Source: Candidatus Wallbacteria bacterium
GTDB taxonomy: Bacteria > Muiribacteriota > UBA6191 > JACPRK01
Assembly: GCA_016199905.1 (NCBI GenBank)
Contig: JACQFU010000174.1
Location: forward strand, 1 to 17,264
Direction of reading: 5' to 3'
Length of the DNA stretch: 17,264 bases
In this document: piece by piece, positions 6,136 through 14,476 of the stretch
Numbering within the stretch: the stretch's first letter is position 1
How the letters are laid out: each line of letters starts with the position of its first letter
Translations under genes and position numbers: made by a program
The notes under the pieces: model-generated
Seen by the model: only the letters and a program-made list of their open reading frames with translations
Told to the model about the DNA's origin: nothing
Database searches by the model: none

Positions 6136-8903
6136 GGTTCCTCGTCCTCGGTCTCGCCCGCCGCCTCGACCCATCCGGCGAGCCAGCGGTAATCGTCGAA
6201 CCGGGGCGCGCCCGAGGGAACGCGGGCGCCGGGCGGCGGCGCAAGCGCGTCGGCGGCCGGAGTGCCCTCGACGGTAACCTCGACCTCGCCGCGATCGAGT
6301 TGCTCGCGGCGCCACTGCCAGAGCCGCTCTGCCTCCGGCCACTGCCGCTCGCAGTCGGCCTCGGTCCAGAGGGCGCGGTCGTTGTCAGGTGTCAACGCAT
6401 CCAGTGGATAAAGCGAGCCCGCTTCTATGAAGAAGTGCGCCACGCGAGGCCAGCGATCGCCGGCCCCCTGTACCAGCCGGCCGTAGACCAGTAGCTGCAG
6501 AGGCACCTGCGCGTCGTCCGGCCGCCGGCGGCCCCACTTCAGGTCGATCACGGCCCGCGTGCCGTCGGTGCGGCAGAGCAGCAGGTCGAGGTTGCCGTGC
6601 AGCGCGCCGCCGGCATACGTGCCCGCCCGCTTCAGCTCCGAACCGCGATTGCCCCCGTTGCCGATCTCGGGGGCCAGGCTCCAATCGCCCCGTCGCATCA
6701 ACCGCGTCAACGTCTTGACGCTGCGGGCTACCGCGGCGGAGAGGCGCTGCCGATCGGGGCTCCGCACCGGCAGCAGCAGGGGCGCTCCCTCCTGGGCGAG
6801 CAGCGCAGGCATTCGCCGCTCGATCGCAGCGCTCACCTCTTGCTCGGACCAGTTCGCGCTCTCGAGCACTTCATCGGCCAGACAGTCCTGCAGCAGCCGG
6901 TGAGCCAGACTGCCCAGCAGCTGCCGCACACGAGGCAGCGGCCGCAGCAGGCCTGGGGAGAGGCGGGCGGAATGCTCCAGGACCCACTGGTAGGGATGGT
7001 TCAGGAGCCGGTCGAGGCTCGAGTAGCTCTCGTGCTCGCGCGGCGCAATGAGCGCCTCCGGAGGCAGCCGCCAGACTCGGGCGAGTGGCGGAAGCAGCCT
7101 ACGCGAAAGCGGTTCGACGATCCCGGCCTCGAGCGCGGGCAGCGGCGGCGAGGCGGCTGCCTGACGCCCCAGGTTCCGGACGTCGCGCTTGAAACGGCCG
7201 AGGTCGCCGCCCAGGGCGGCGGCGACGCGCGCCAGCTCCGGGTGAGGGTCCACGGTCTCGCCGCGCCGTCGCTCGGGGACGACCAGGGCAAGCAGCCTCG
7301 TGGGGGCCGTCATCGCTCGCGCGCACGCGGCAGAGAAGCGCTGGCTCTCGCGAAGCGCCGATTCGAGCTCTACCCCCGAGCCCGAGAGGAAGGCGCGCTC
7401 CTGGCGCGACCAGGGGCTCCAGGCGACGCCCGCGAGAGGCCGGCCCGTGAAGTCCCACCAGACGAGCTTCTCGACGGGCCCGAGAACCGCTCCCGGGTGG
7501 CCCACGCACGCCACGTGCCGGGCCTCGGCGCGGCGGCCCGGCAGGCGCGTGCCGGCGCGGCTTGCCTGCTCCAAGAGCGACTCCCAGAGCACCTGCGGGA
7601 CCCGCGACTCCGGAGTCAGCTCGAGCATCTTCTCGAGTTCCAGCGCCTGCTTGGCCGCGGCGGCCAGGCTCTCCTCCTTGCTTCCCGTGCCGGCGGCCCA
7701 AGAGGCCGCCAAGTTGCACAACCGTGTTAGCTCTTCGCGAGGAATCCCGTCCTCGGGCGAAAATCGGTCCGTCCCCAACCACCCCTCCAGCAACGACTGC
7801 AACCGGGCGGCGCCCAGCCTCGGGCCCCAGGCCGCGCGCGGCGCTCCCGGGGCCGACGGATCGAGATCGCGCGAGGCCGGTTCGGAGGCGATGCGAGCCA
7901 ACGCAGCGTTCCACTCCGGTCCTCCGATGCCGGGCTGGCGTGCCAGCGCCTCGGCCAGACGGCTGGCGGCGTTGCGCGGCAAGGGGCCGACCGGCAGCAG
8001 CAGAAACTCGAGCAGCCGGTTGGGGTCGAGCGGCTCCCAGCGGAGCGCGACTGCCAGCGGCAGCACCTGCAGCGCCGGCCGCCAGGGACTGTAGGGCACC
8101 GCGCCGGCGACCGGCAGTCCGCGCCGGGCCAGCGCCCGATCGAGCGTGTCGTCGCCGGGCGCGGCGATGACGGCGGTCCCTTCCGCGTCGTCCTCGAGCC
8201 AGACCGCGAGTCCCTCGGCGGCCTCCGAGTCGGACGATGCGGTGAGGAGTGATACCTCGCCCGAAACGGCTGCTCCGTTGACGCCGGGGTAAGCGCCCCC
8301 CAGCGCTTCCTGCAACCGGCGCAGATCGCCCCCGGCGGCGCCGCACATCGCGGCCGGAGGCACCAGCCGGCAGCCGTGCGCCGCGAGCGCCCGCAACAAT
8401 CGGGGCCAAGGCGGCGGCAACAGTTCGAGCGGCTCGGCGAGCAGGACTTCTCGGATGCCCGGCCCGAATCCCTCGAGAGTCTTCAACACCGCCTGCAGCC
8501 GGTCCTCCCGGCCCGGCGATAGCGGTGGTCCGTCCCCGCCGCGTTCCGCCGCAGCCAGGTCGGCCAGCCGCCCCGTCGTGCCTCCCGGCGCCTTTCCGTC
8601 CCATCCTCCTCCGATCAAACGATCGCGCCAATCCAGCAGCATCCGCGCCGTGCCGAGGGGGTCGGCAACCAGCGAGGCGGCGTAGAAACGGGCCGCGCTG
8701 GGCAGGGCCGCTGCGAGTCGCGCTCGGTACTCCAAGACGCGCACCGGCTCCGCCGCGCGCACGCCGCCCAGCGCAAGCCGGGTCTCCAGCAATTCGAGCA
8801 TCCGGTCCCGTCCCGCGACGGTCTCGCCGGCCGACGCCGTGCGCTTGCCCAATGGCTCCGGATAGCTGCCCCCGTCCAGCTCGAGTCCGAACGTCACGCG
8901 CAC
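6132..8903 (-). CDS. addB: AddB-like PD-(D/E)XK nuclease subunit
   Basis: A 923-residue partner of AddA, first gene of the addBA operon, the order known from Firmicutes. The C-terminal nuclease domain is clear: LLNHPYQWVLEH (near 636), LGSLAHRLLQD (H668), LHGNLDLLLC (D773), AVIDLKWGRR (D787, K789) and PLQLLVY (Q803, Y807). The N-terminal helicase-like part begins VTFGLELDGG and has no Walker A. The cysteines that hold the AddB 4Fe-4S cluster are not seen: the usual Cys before PY is Asn-His. I chose the GTG at 8903, because GGAGGG lies nine bases upstream and no good site precedes the ATG at 8981, whose extra 26 residues would also reach into the divergent promoter. The central part is divergent, so AddB rests on nuclease motifs, size and gene order. 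Confidence 0.85.
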   Translation of the reverse strand: MRVTFGLELDGGSYPEPLGKRTASAGETVAGRDRMLELLETRLALGGVRAAEPVRVLEYRARLAAALPSAARFYAASLVADPLGTARMLLDWRDRLIGGGWDGKAPGGTTGRLADLAAAERGGDGPPLSPGREDRLQAVLKTLEGFGPGIREVLLAEPLELLPPPWPRLLRALAAHGCRLVPPAAMCGAAGGDLRRLQEALGGAYPGVNGAAVSGEVSLLTASSDSEAAEGLAVWLEDDAEGTAVIAAPGDDTLDRALARRGLPVAGAVPYSPWRPALQVLPLAVALRWEPLDPNRLLEFLLLPVGPLPRNAASRLAEALARQPGIGGPEWNAALARIASEPASRDLDPSAPGAPRAAWGPRLGAARLQSLLEGWLGTDRFSPEDGIPREELTRLCNLAASWAAGTGSKEESLAAAAKQALELEKMLELTPESRVPQVLWESLLEQASRAGTRLPGRRAEARHVACVGHPGAVLGPVEKLVWWDFTGRPLAGVAWSPWSRQERAFLSGSGVELESALRESQRFSAACARAMTAPTRLLALVVPERRRGETVDPHPELARVAAALGGDLGRFKRDVRNLGRQAAASPPLPALEAGIVEPLSRRLLPPLARVWRLPPEALIAPREHESYSSLDRLLNHPYQWVLEHSARLSPGLLRPLPRVRQLLGSLAHRLLQDCLADEVLESANWSEQEVSAAIERRMPALLAQEGAPLLLPVRSPDRQRLSAAVARSVKTLTRLMRRGDWSLAPEIGNGGNRGSELKRAGTYAGGALHGNLDLLLCRTDGTRAVIDLKWGRRRPDDAQVPLQLLVYGRLVQGAGDRWPRVAHFFIEAGSLYPLDALTPDNDRALWTEADCERQWPEAERLWQWRREQLDRGEVEVTVEGTPAADALAPPPGARVPSGAPRFDDYRWLAGWVEAAGETEDEEP

Positions 8904-8912
8904 TGGTCTTGT

Positions 8913-8918
8913 CCCTCC
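8913..8918 (-). promoter_or_regulatory. Shine-Dalgarno sequence deciding the addB GTG start
   Basis: Reverse strand GGAGGG, nine bases before the GTG at 8903. It is among the strongest ribosome sites in the window and is the reason for preferring GTG over the upstream ATG at 8981. Confidence 0.6.
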
Positions 8919-9000
8919 GTTTCGCGGGGCAATCCTAGCACGTGGGGAGAGACTCTCGTCGTCCGCCTCCACGCTCTGCACGGTTTCGGCCGAAGGGCCC

Positions 9001-9006
9001 TATAAT
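9001..9006 (+). promoter_or_regulatory. Perfect -10 box directly before the HEAT-repeat gene
   Basis: TATAAT stands seven bases before the ATG at 9013, so the expected transcription start is at or very near the A of that ATG. No good -35 was found (CTGCAC-like around 8977-8982) and no Shine-Dalgarno lies between box and ATG. This fits a leaderless mRNA. Confidence 0.5.
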
Positions 9007-9012
9007 CCTTCC

Positions 9013-11187
9013 ATGGCCACGGCCATGAATACGGAGACGCTGACGCTGGAGCTGGGCAGCCCGGACGAGGAAGTCCGCAAGGAAGCCGTGCTTGCCATGA
9101 CAGAGCTGGCCGATCCCGCGACGCTCACGGCGCTGCGAAAGGCCACAGCCGACTCGTCGCCTGCGGTGCGTTTCTTCGCTCGCCGCGCGGTCGACAAGCT
9201 GGTCCGGCTTGAAAGCAGGCCCGAGAATCCACTCTGGTCGCGCGTTCTGGAGGAAGCCGCGGGCGACGCCATCAGCGTCGAGAGCTGGCGCGCTCTTCTG
9301 GCCGAGCCGGAAACCGAGGCTCGGCTGCGCAACGTGATGGCGACGCTCTCCGTGGGCGACCCGGCCATCGTTCCATTGCTTTGGGAACGCCTGGGCGTCG
9401 AAACCGACGTGCGCGTGCGGGCAAGCCTGGTGAAGGCCGTCGCGCGGTTCCGCAAGAAGGAGGGGTTCGAGCTGCTGGCTCCGCTCCTCGGCGATCCGGA
9501 CCCGCGGGTGCGGGCCAACGTCATCGAGGCGCTCGACGACCTCGACGACCGTCGTCTCCGGCCGCTGCTGGAGCCGTTCCTCTCGGACCCGGACAACCGA
9601 ATCCGCGGAAACGCCCTCAAGGCGATGGCCCGCTTCGACAGGCCCCGCGCGCTGCACGGAGCGCACGAGATGGCGGCAAGCCCCGAGATCTGGATGCGCG
9701 CGACCGCCATCTGGCTCTATCGAGAGTTGAGCGGCGAGCAGGCCCGCGAGGCGCTGGAGCGCATGGCCAGCCGAGAGACCGGCGAGATGGCCGAGAAGAT
9801 CGCGGCGGCCCTGACAGCCCTCGAGAAGAAACGGGCGGTTCCGCCGCCCGTGCCTGCGCTCGACGCCGGGGCCAACGTCGTCGAGACCATCCGCGAGCGG
9901 CTCTCGGACCCGGACAAGAACCAGCGATTGCAGGCTGCGCTCCAGGCCGCGGAACTGCCCCAAGCGAAGGGCGTGCCGCTCCTGAAGAATGCGCTGCTCG
10001 TCGAGGCCCATCCGCACGTCATCGCGACGCTGGCGAAGGCCCTGGGCCAGCTCGGCGGTCCGGCAGAAGCTAGCGTCCTCGGCGAGTTCTTGCAGCACTC
10101 CGACCCGCGCGTGCGCGCCAACGCCATCGAGGGCCTGGCGGCCAGCCGCTCCGAGGAGGCCTACAAGCTGGTGGAACCGTTGCTGGACGATCCCAATCAG
10201 CGCGTGCGGGCCAGCGCAGCCTGGTTGATCCACGGCAAGGACCCGGCCCGGGCGTTCGCCACGCTCAAGGACATGCTCCTGTCGAAGGACGCGGAGCTGC
10301 ACGACGCCGCCCTCTTCGCGCTGCGCGAAATCGCCGGCGAACAGGTTCTCGATCTGTTCGAAATGGGGCTCGCCAGCGAGATCCCCGAAGTGCAGATGAA
10401 GATCCTGCGAGTCCTGGAAAGCTGGAGCGGCAAGAACCCCCTGGCCGCGAAGCTGCTCGAGGCCTGGCAGGCCCGGGGCAACAGCGTCCCTTGGGTCGCC
10501 GACAACCCCGAGGACTTGATGGAGCAATTGAATCGTGGAGACGGCCGCAAACGGCTCGAAGCGCTGGAGAAGCTCGCCACGTTCCCCGACGCCCAGGCCC
10601 GCAAGCGGGTGGAGCAGGCTGTGCGAGATCCGGACCTGGCCGTAGCCAAGCGCGCCAGGGAACTGGTGAAAGGCGCAGGGGCCGACCTCGCCCGGCGCGA
10701 AGCTCTCTTCCGGCTGGGGCTGGCGGCCTACCAGTGGCTCCGCGACGAGAAGGCGAGGGTCCCCCGCGAGCTGGAACGTATTGCCGCGCGCGCCCGGCAG
10801 GCATCGCGCGACGTCGAGGGCGGCACCAACGTCGTTTCGAGCCTGAGTTTGCGACGCCAGTCGCTGGTCGATCTCGGCCGCGAGGTGCACCTTCTGATGG
10901 AGACCGGGCAGCTGTCGGCTCCGGCTCTGGAACCGCTGATGCGCGATCTGGCGCGGCTGCAGATCCGTCGCGATGTGGCCGGCATGCCCTCCGCGCAGCT
11001 CCCGCCGGAACCCGAGAAGCGGCTCTGGTTGAGAGCGGCCGCGGGCGTATTGGTCGGAGTGCTGCTGGGCGCAGCCATGTACTACATGTTCCAGATGCCT
11101 CCCTCGCCGCACATGAAACCGCTGAAGCTGCGGCTGCCCGAGGGACGGCGCTCGGGGGCGGCGACGCCGGCCACGAGCGGGCCATGA
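9013..11187 (+). CDS. HEAT-repeat protein with C-terminal membrane anchor
   Basis: A 724-residue protein of unknown specific role. Residues about 5-430 are a chain of HEAT-like (PBS-lyase-type) helical repeats with the recurring pattern DPxxRVRAxAIEAL, for example DPDPRVRANVIEALDDL, DPDNRIRGNALKAMARF, DPRVRANAIEGLA and DPNQRVRASAAW; at least nine copies are readable. Residues 500-660 are charged and helical. One hydrophobic helix (about 674-693, AAAGVLVGVLLGAAMYYMF) follows, and a 30-residue Pro/Ser-rich tail. With arginines before the helix, the repeats should face the cytoplasm. Such repeats are protein-binding scaffolds. The stop overlaps the next ATG (ATGA, 11184-11187), so the RING-type membrane protein downstream is the likely partner. 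The ATG at 9025 is an alternative start; neither has a ribosome site. Confidence 0.88.
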   Translation: MATAMNTETLTLELGSPDEEVRKEAVLAMTELADPATLTALRKATADSSPAVRFFARRAVDKLVRLESRPENPLWSRVLEEAAGDAISVESWRALLAEPETEARLRNVMATLSVGDPAIVPLLWERLGVETDVRVRASLVKAVARFRKKEGFELLAPLLGDPDPRVRANVIEALDDLDDRRLRPLLEPFLSDPDNRIRGNALKAMARFDRPRALHGAHEMAASPEIWMRATAIWLYRELSGEQAREALERMASRETGEMAEKIAAALTALEKKRAVPPPVPALDAGANVVETIRERLSDPDKNQRLQAALQAAELPQAKGVPLLKNALLVEAHPHVIATLAKALGQLGGPAEASVLGEFLQHSDPRVRANAIEGLAASRSEEAYKLVEPLLDDPNQRVRASAAWLIHGKDPARAFATLKDMLLSKDAELHDAALFALREIAGEQVLDLFEMGLASEIPEVQMKILRVLESWSGKNPLAAKLLEAWQARGNSVPWVADNPEDLMEQLNRGDGRKRLEALEKLATFPDAQARKRVEQAVRDPDLAVAKRARELVKGAGADLARREALFRLGLAAYQWLRDEKARVPRELERIAARARQASRDVEGGTNVVSSLSLRRQSLVDLGREVHLLMETGQLSAPALEPLMRDLARLQIRRDVAGMPSAQLPPEPEKRLWLRAAAGVLVGVLLGAAMYYMFQMPPSPHMKPLKLRLPEGRRSGAATPATSGP

Positions 11188-12767
11188 CCGCCGAAACACC
11201 CGCGCCGCCGCCCGGCGCTCCATCCTGCCTGGTATGCGGCGAGCCGATCTCGCCGGCTTCTGCCGTCGCCTGCGTCGGCTGCCAGACTCCTCACCACAAG
11301 GACTGCTTCGACTACACGGGGCAGTGCGCCGTTTACGGTTGCGGCATCGGACGCTACAAGCCCTATCGCCCGGAGCAATCGAGCCTGGTGCTGCGCATGG
11401 CCGACCGCGTGCTGCCGCCTGCCCGCGAACGTCCGGCGCGCCGCGTCGGCAGGTCGACGCCGTCGCGGCCCGGAGAACCGCCGCAGCCGCCTGAGCCGCA
11501 GGTGGTGATCGACGTCTTCACCGGCGCGGAACAGGCCGCCCGTCTCGCCGTGGCGCTGGGCTTCGCGGCCGCAGCGTTGAGCGTGATCACAGGCCCGCAC
11601 CCGCACGGGTTGGATTTCGAGGCGCCAGGAATTCAGCCGGCCTTGCTCGTGCTAGCGGCGGGCCTGGCCGTCTGGTTCGGGCTGGAGGACCAGTACGTAT
11701 TCGACTCGGCGTCGCGGACCATCCTGTTCGAACGCTGGTTCTTCGGACTGCGCTCCAGCCGCCGGCTCTGGTCCTTCGACGACTTCTTCCATGTCGAGGT
11801 CGCCACGAGCTTCCTCGCCCTGCCTTCGTCCACCGGCCAGCCGGGAGGATCCCGGGTCTACTGGCTGCTGCTGGCGCGCAAGGACGGCCGCTACATCCAC
11901 CTGGGAGACGCCGCCGGCTCGGCGAGTCCGGGCGCCAAGCTCGACGTCGGCCGCATCGCCCGCAGAGTGGCGGAAACGATGGGCCTGAGCGTGGCCCCCT
12001 CGACCCAGGCCCTCCCGCTCTGGGGTGTCCGATTCCTCGCCCGTTTCTTGTTTCGCATCGCCTGCTGGATGGCAACCGTCGCCTTCTGCGGGGCCTGGAT
12101 CTGGGACCTCATACCCGCGACATTCCTTCACGAGGTGTTCGCTATACTCGCTGGATACAATGTATCCGTTTGGCTCTACTGGTGGATCGTCGAGCGCCCG
12201 CGGGCTGCCCGCGTGGAATGGGAGCGGCCCCCCTCAGCCGACGGCGGCGAGCCGCCGCCGCGCGCGACGGCGTGGACGGCCCACGTGGCCCTGGACCTGC
12301 GAGGCTGGATGGCCGTCGCGATCTTTACGACCGCGAGCGTCTGCGCCGTGCCCTGGGCGGCTCACCAGATCGCTTACAACCTTCGGGCGGCGTTGCGCTT
12401 CGAACAGACCCAGGCCAACATCCGGAGCGCAAACCTGAGCTCTTCGGGCGGCCGATCCCCGAAGTACACCGTGACCTTCAGCTATCGGTGGACGGTCGAC
12501 GGGAACACGCACACGCGCACGGGCTACGACGTGAGCGGCTGGCGTTTCAGCAGCCTCGCGGACGCCAAGGAAACGATGGCTCGCTTCCCGGAAGACAGCA
12601 CAGTCCCGTGCTGGTACGACCCGGCACGGCCGGGCTATGCCGTGCTCGACCGATCGCTTTCCATCCAGTCCATCCTGCTGCTGTTGCTGGGTCTTGCGAT
12701 TCAGCTGGCCTCCGCCAACTACGTGGTTGCGTGGCTGACCGGCCGGAAGACGGCAAGGCGCGCGTAG
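11184..12767 (+). CDS. Bacterial RING-finger membrane protein with DUF3592-like domain
   Basis: A 527-residue protein, second gene after the HEAT-repeat protein and coupled by ATGA. The N-terminus has a RING/treble-clef cysteine pattern: C15, C18, C30, C33, H38, C41, C48, C53, spaced like the prokaryotic RING family 1. A Pro/Arg-rich linker leads to two membrane helices (about 118-138 and 153-170), then a soluble segment (171-272, FDSASRTILFERWFFGLRSS onward) that could be a bacterial PH-like beta domain. Helices follow at about 284-311, 319-337 and 374-400. Next comes an external loop (408-480) with VTFSYRWTVDGNTHTR and VPCWYDPARPGYAVL, typical of DUF3592, and a last helix at 492-517. Prokaryotic RING domains are known but mostly unassigned; ubiquitin-ligase activity should not be assumed. 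The longer open frame upstream to 10491 is a shadow of the HEAT gene. Confidence 0.85.
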   Translation: MTAETPAPPPGAPSCLVCGEPISPASAVACVGCQTPHHKDCFDYTGQCAVYGCGIGRYKPYRPEQSSLVLRMADRVLPPARERPARRVGRSTPSRPGEPPQPPEPQVVIDVFTGAEQAARLAVALGFAAAALSVITGPHPHGLDFEAPGIQPALLVLAAGLAVWFGLEDQYVFDSASRTILFERWFFGLRSSRRLWSFDDFFHVEVATSFLALPSSTGQPGGSRVYWLLLARKDGRYIHLGDAAGSASPGAKLDVGRIARRVAETMGLSVAPSTQALPLWGVRFLARFLFRIACWMATVAFCGAWIWDLIPATFLHEVFAILAGYNVSVWLYWWIVERPRAARVEWERPPSADGGEPPPRATAWTAHVALDLRGWMAVAIFTTASVCAVPWAAHQIAYNLRAALRFEQTQANIRSANLSSSGGRSPKYTVTFSYRWTVDGNTHTRTGYDVSGWRFSSLADAKETMARFPEDSTVPCWYDPARPGYAVLDRSLSIQSILLLLLGLAIQLASANYVVAWLTGRKTARRA

Positions 12768-12919
12768 AGCGCCTCGAAGCGGCGCGCGCAGCAACGCTCG
12801 CGGGCCGATCTTTGCCTCGTTCAATTTCTCGGGGCGACGGTGTAGTCTGGCATGTTGTTTGGTGACCAGGGATACTCTTGTCGTCACAACCGGTGGGGTG
12901 TTTCCAGGGAGGAACCACG
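12768..12919 (+). promoter_or_regulatory. Intergenic region with possible weak promoter before the Kelch gene
   Basis: The stretch is less GC-rich than its flanks. TTCAAT (12820-12825), 17 bases and TAGTCT (12843-12848) could be a weak promoter; GATACT (12871-12876) is another -10 candidate, flanked by the small inverted pair GTGAC (12862-12866) and GTCAC (12883-12887). GGGAGG precedes the ATG at 12920. No clear terminator for the upstream gene was found. Confidence 0.25.
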
Positions 12920-14125
12920 ATGAGGGCGTCGCAATCACGGGTGGGATCGAGTGGTCCTAGGGCCTGGATGCGCTCTTTCGGGCTGCTCTTGTTGCTCGCC
13001 GCCGCCGGACGTCCTGCCGCTGCGGCGAGCTGGACGCGGCTGGCTCCCGCGACTTCGCCGGCCGTTCGCCGCAACGCGTCCATGGCGCACGACGCCAGGC
13101 GGGCACGGCTGGTCCTCTTCGGCGGCGATACCGACGCCGGCGTTCCCTACGGCGACACCTGGATCTACGACGGCACGAACTGGAGCCAGGCGAGTCCGGC
13201 GACGTCGCCTGCGGCCCGCACCGAAGCCGCGATGGCCTACGACGCGGCGAGGGACCGCGTGATCCTCTTCGGAGGAGAGACCGCCTCCGGGTTCTCCAGT
13301 GAAACCTGGGCCTTCGACGGCACGGGCTGGACGCAGTTCTCACCGCTATCCTCGCCGCCCGCGCGCGCCGCCAGTTCGATGGTCTGGGACTCGAACCGGC
13401 GGAGGCTCGTGCTCTTCAGCGGCGAGGGGGCGTCGGGAGACATCACCGACACGTGGACCTTCGACGGCAGCAACTGGAGCCAGCTCTCGCCGGGCAGCTC
13501 GCCTCCGGTGCGGGACAACGCGGCGACGGCCTACGATCCCGCGCGAAGCCGTTCCGTGGTCTTTGGGGGCCTGAGGAGCGGCGTCGCGCTCGCGGACACG
13601 TGGGAATACGACGGCACGACGTGGTCCAAGCTCTCGACTGCGGACTCTCCCGCCGCGCGTTACTCGGGCGCGATGACGTCCAATCCCGCCGATGGCCGGC
13701 TCCTGCTCTTCGGAGGCACTCCTTCGGCGGGCGAGCTCTCCGACACCTGGGAGCTGGTCCCGACGGCTGCCACGCTGGACGTCGTCGCGACGACGGCCTC
13801 CACGACGCAGGTGGCGCAGACGGACACCGGCCGGACGGTCGCCGTCCGCGTCGTCAACGCGGGCGCCCACGCGGCGAACTTGACGGCGGCCTCATTACGA
13901 TTCGTCGCATCCAATGGCTCCGACGTATCCTCCGGATACACGGTCACCGCCTCGGTCGGGAACGTCTCGAGCCTCGCCGCAGGCGCGGGCGCCACGCTCG
14001 CCTTCACGGTCGCCGTGGACTCCGCAGCTGCGACCGGGCTGGTGACGATCCAGGCAGCGTCGTGCTGCACGGCGGGGAAGCGGGCCCTACGGTCTTCTCC
14101 GACACCTGGGAGTTCGACGGTGTGA
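12920..14125 (+). CDS. Secreted Kelch-repeat protein, N-terminal part of a broken gene
   Basis: The 401-residue product starts at an ATG with GGGAGG upstream. A signal peptide is clear: arginines, then SFGLLLLLAAAGRPAAAAS with cleavage near residue 36. Five Kelch-type blades follow (about 40-280), each with the pattern AMAYDxARxRVxLFGG, DTWxYDGTNWSQLSP, SPPAR. A CARDB/Ig-like domain follows (about 284-375, VRVVNAGAHAANLTA to VDSAAATGLVTIQA). After VTIQA near 14055 the frame loses all resemblance to the family and stops at 14125. The reading resumes in the next frame, SVVLHGGEAG onward, so this ORF and the next are one gene. Such proteins are exported and of unknown role, probably binding or surface display. 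If the frame change is real the product is truncated by about half. Confidence 0.8.
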   Translation: MRASQSRVGSSGPRAWMRSFGLLLLLAAAGRPAAAASWTRLAPATSPAVRRNASMAHDARRARLVLFGGDTDAGVPYGDTWIYDGTNWSQASPATSPAARTEAAMAYDAARDRVILFGGETASGFSSETWAFDGTGWTQFSPLSSPPARAASSMVWDSNRRRLVLFSGEGASGDITDTWTFDGSNWSQLSPGSSPPVRDNAATAYDPARSRSVVFGGLRSGVALADTWEYDGTTWSKLSTADSPAARYSGAMTSNPADGRLLLFGGTPSAGELSDTWELVPTAATLDVVATTASTTQVAQTDTGRTVAVRVVNAGAHAANLTAASLRFVASNGSDVSSGYTVTASVGNVSSLAAGAGATLAFTVAVDSAAATGLVTIQAASCCTAGKRALRSSPTPGSSTV

Positions 14126-14476
14126 GCTGGGCCCGGCTGCCGTCCGGACCTTCGCCCGGCGGGCGCTCCAAGGCGGCGATGGTCTTCCACGGCGGGCGCG
14201 GACGCGTGGAGCTGTTCGGAGGCTTCGTTCCTCCGCCGGCGAATACGCGTTTCGCCGACACCTGGGAGCTGGCGCAGACCCCGGCGGCGCTCTTCCTCGG
14301 CTTGGTGACGCCGGGGGCCACGTCGGTGGAGCAGGCCCAGAAGGGCGTGAGCGTGACCGCGATCGTCGGGAACGCGGGCAGCCGCCCGGCGGCGCTTTCA
14401 AACGCTGCATTGAGATTCAGTACATCCTTCGGAGCCGACGTATCCTCCGGTTACACGGTCAGGCCAGCGGCCAACA
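13921..14476 (+). repeat. Two DNA-level copies of a CARDB-like module
   Basis: The stretch starting GACGTATCCTCCGG at 13921 recurs almost exactly at 14439, followed in both by a Tyr-Thr-Val codon run (SSGYTV). The surrounding Ig-like domains align (AASLRF/NAALRF, VTIQA/TTIQA), showing a duplicated module of roughly 500 bases. Direct repeats like this are substrates for slippage or assembly collapse, relevant to the frame break near 14055. Confidence 0.6.

Noticed and set aside
10491..11183. Upstream extension of the RING-protein frame
   Set aside because: Lies within the HEAT gene in another frame, Arg/Gly-rich; the ATG at 11184 starts right before the RING cysteines.
8935..11223. Minus-strand open frame of 762 codons opposite the HEAT-repeat gene
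   Set aside because: Antisense shadow of a repeat-containing gene; no recognisable domain, while the plus frame has clear HEAT repeats.
12768..12812. GC-rich stretch after the RING gene as a terminator
   Set aside because: No stable stem of useful length followed by a T-run could be drawn.
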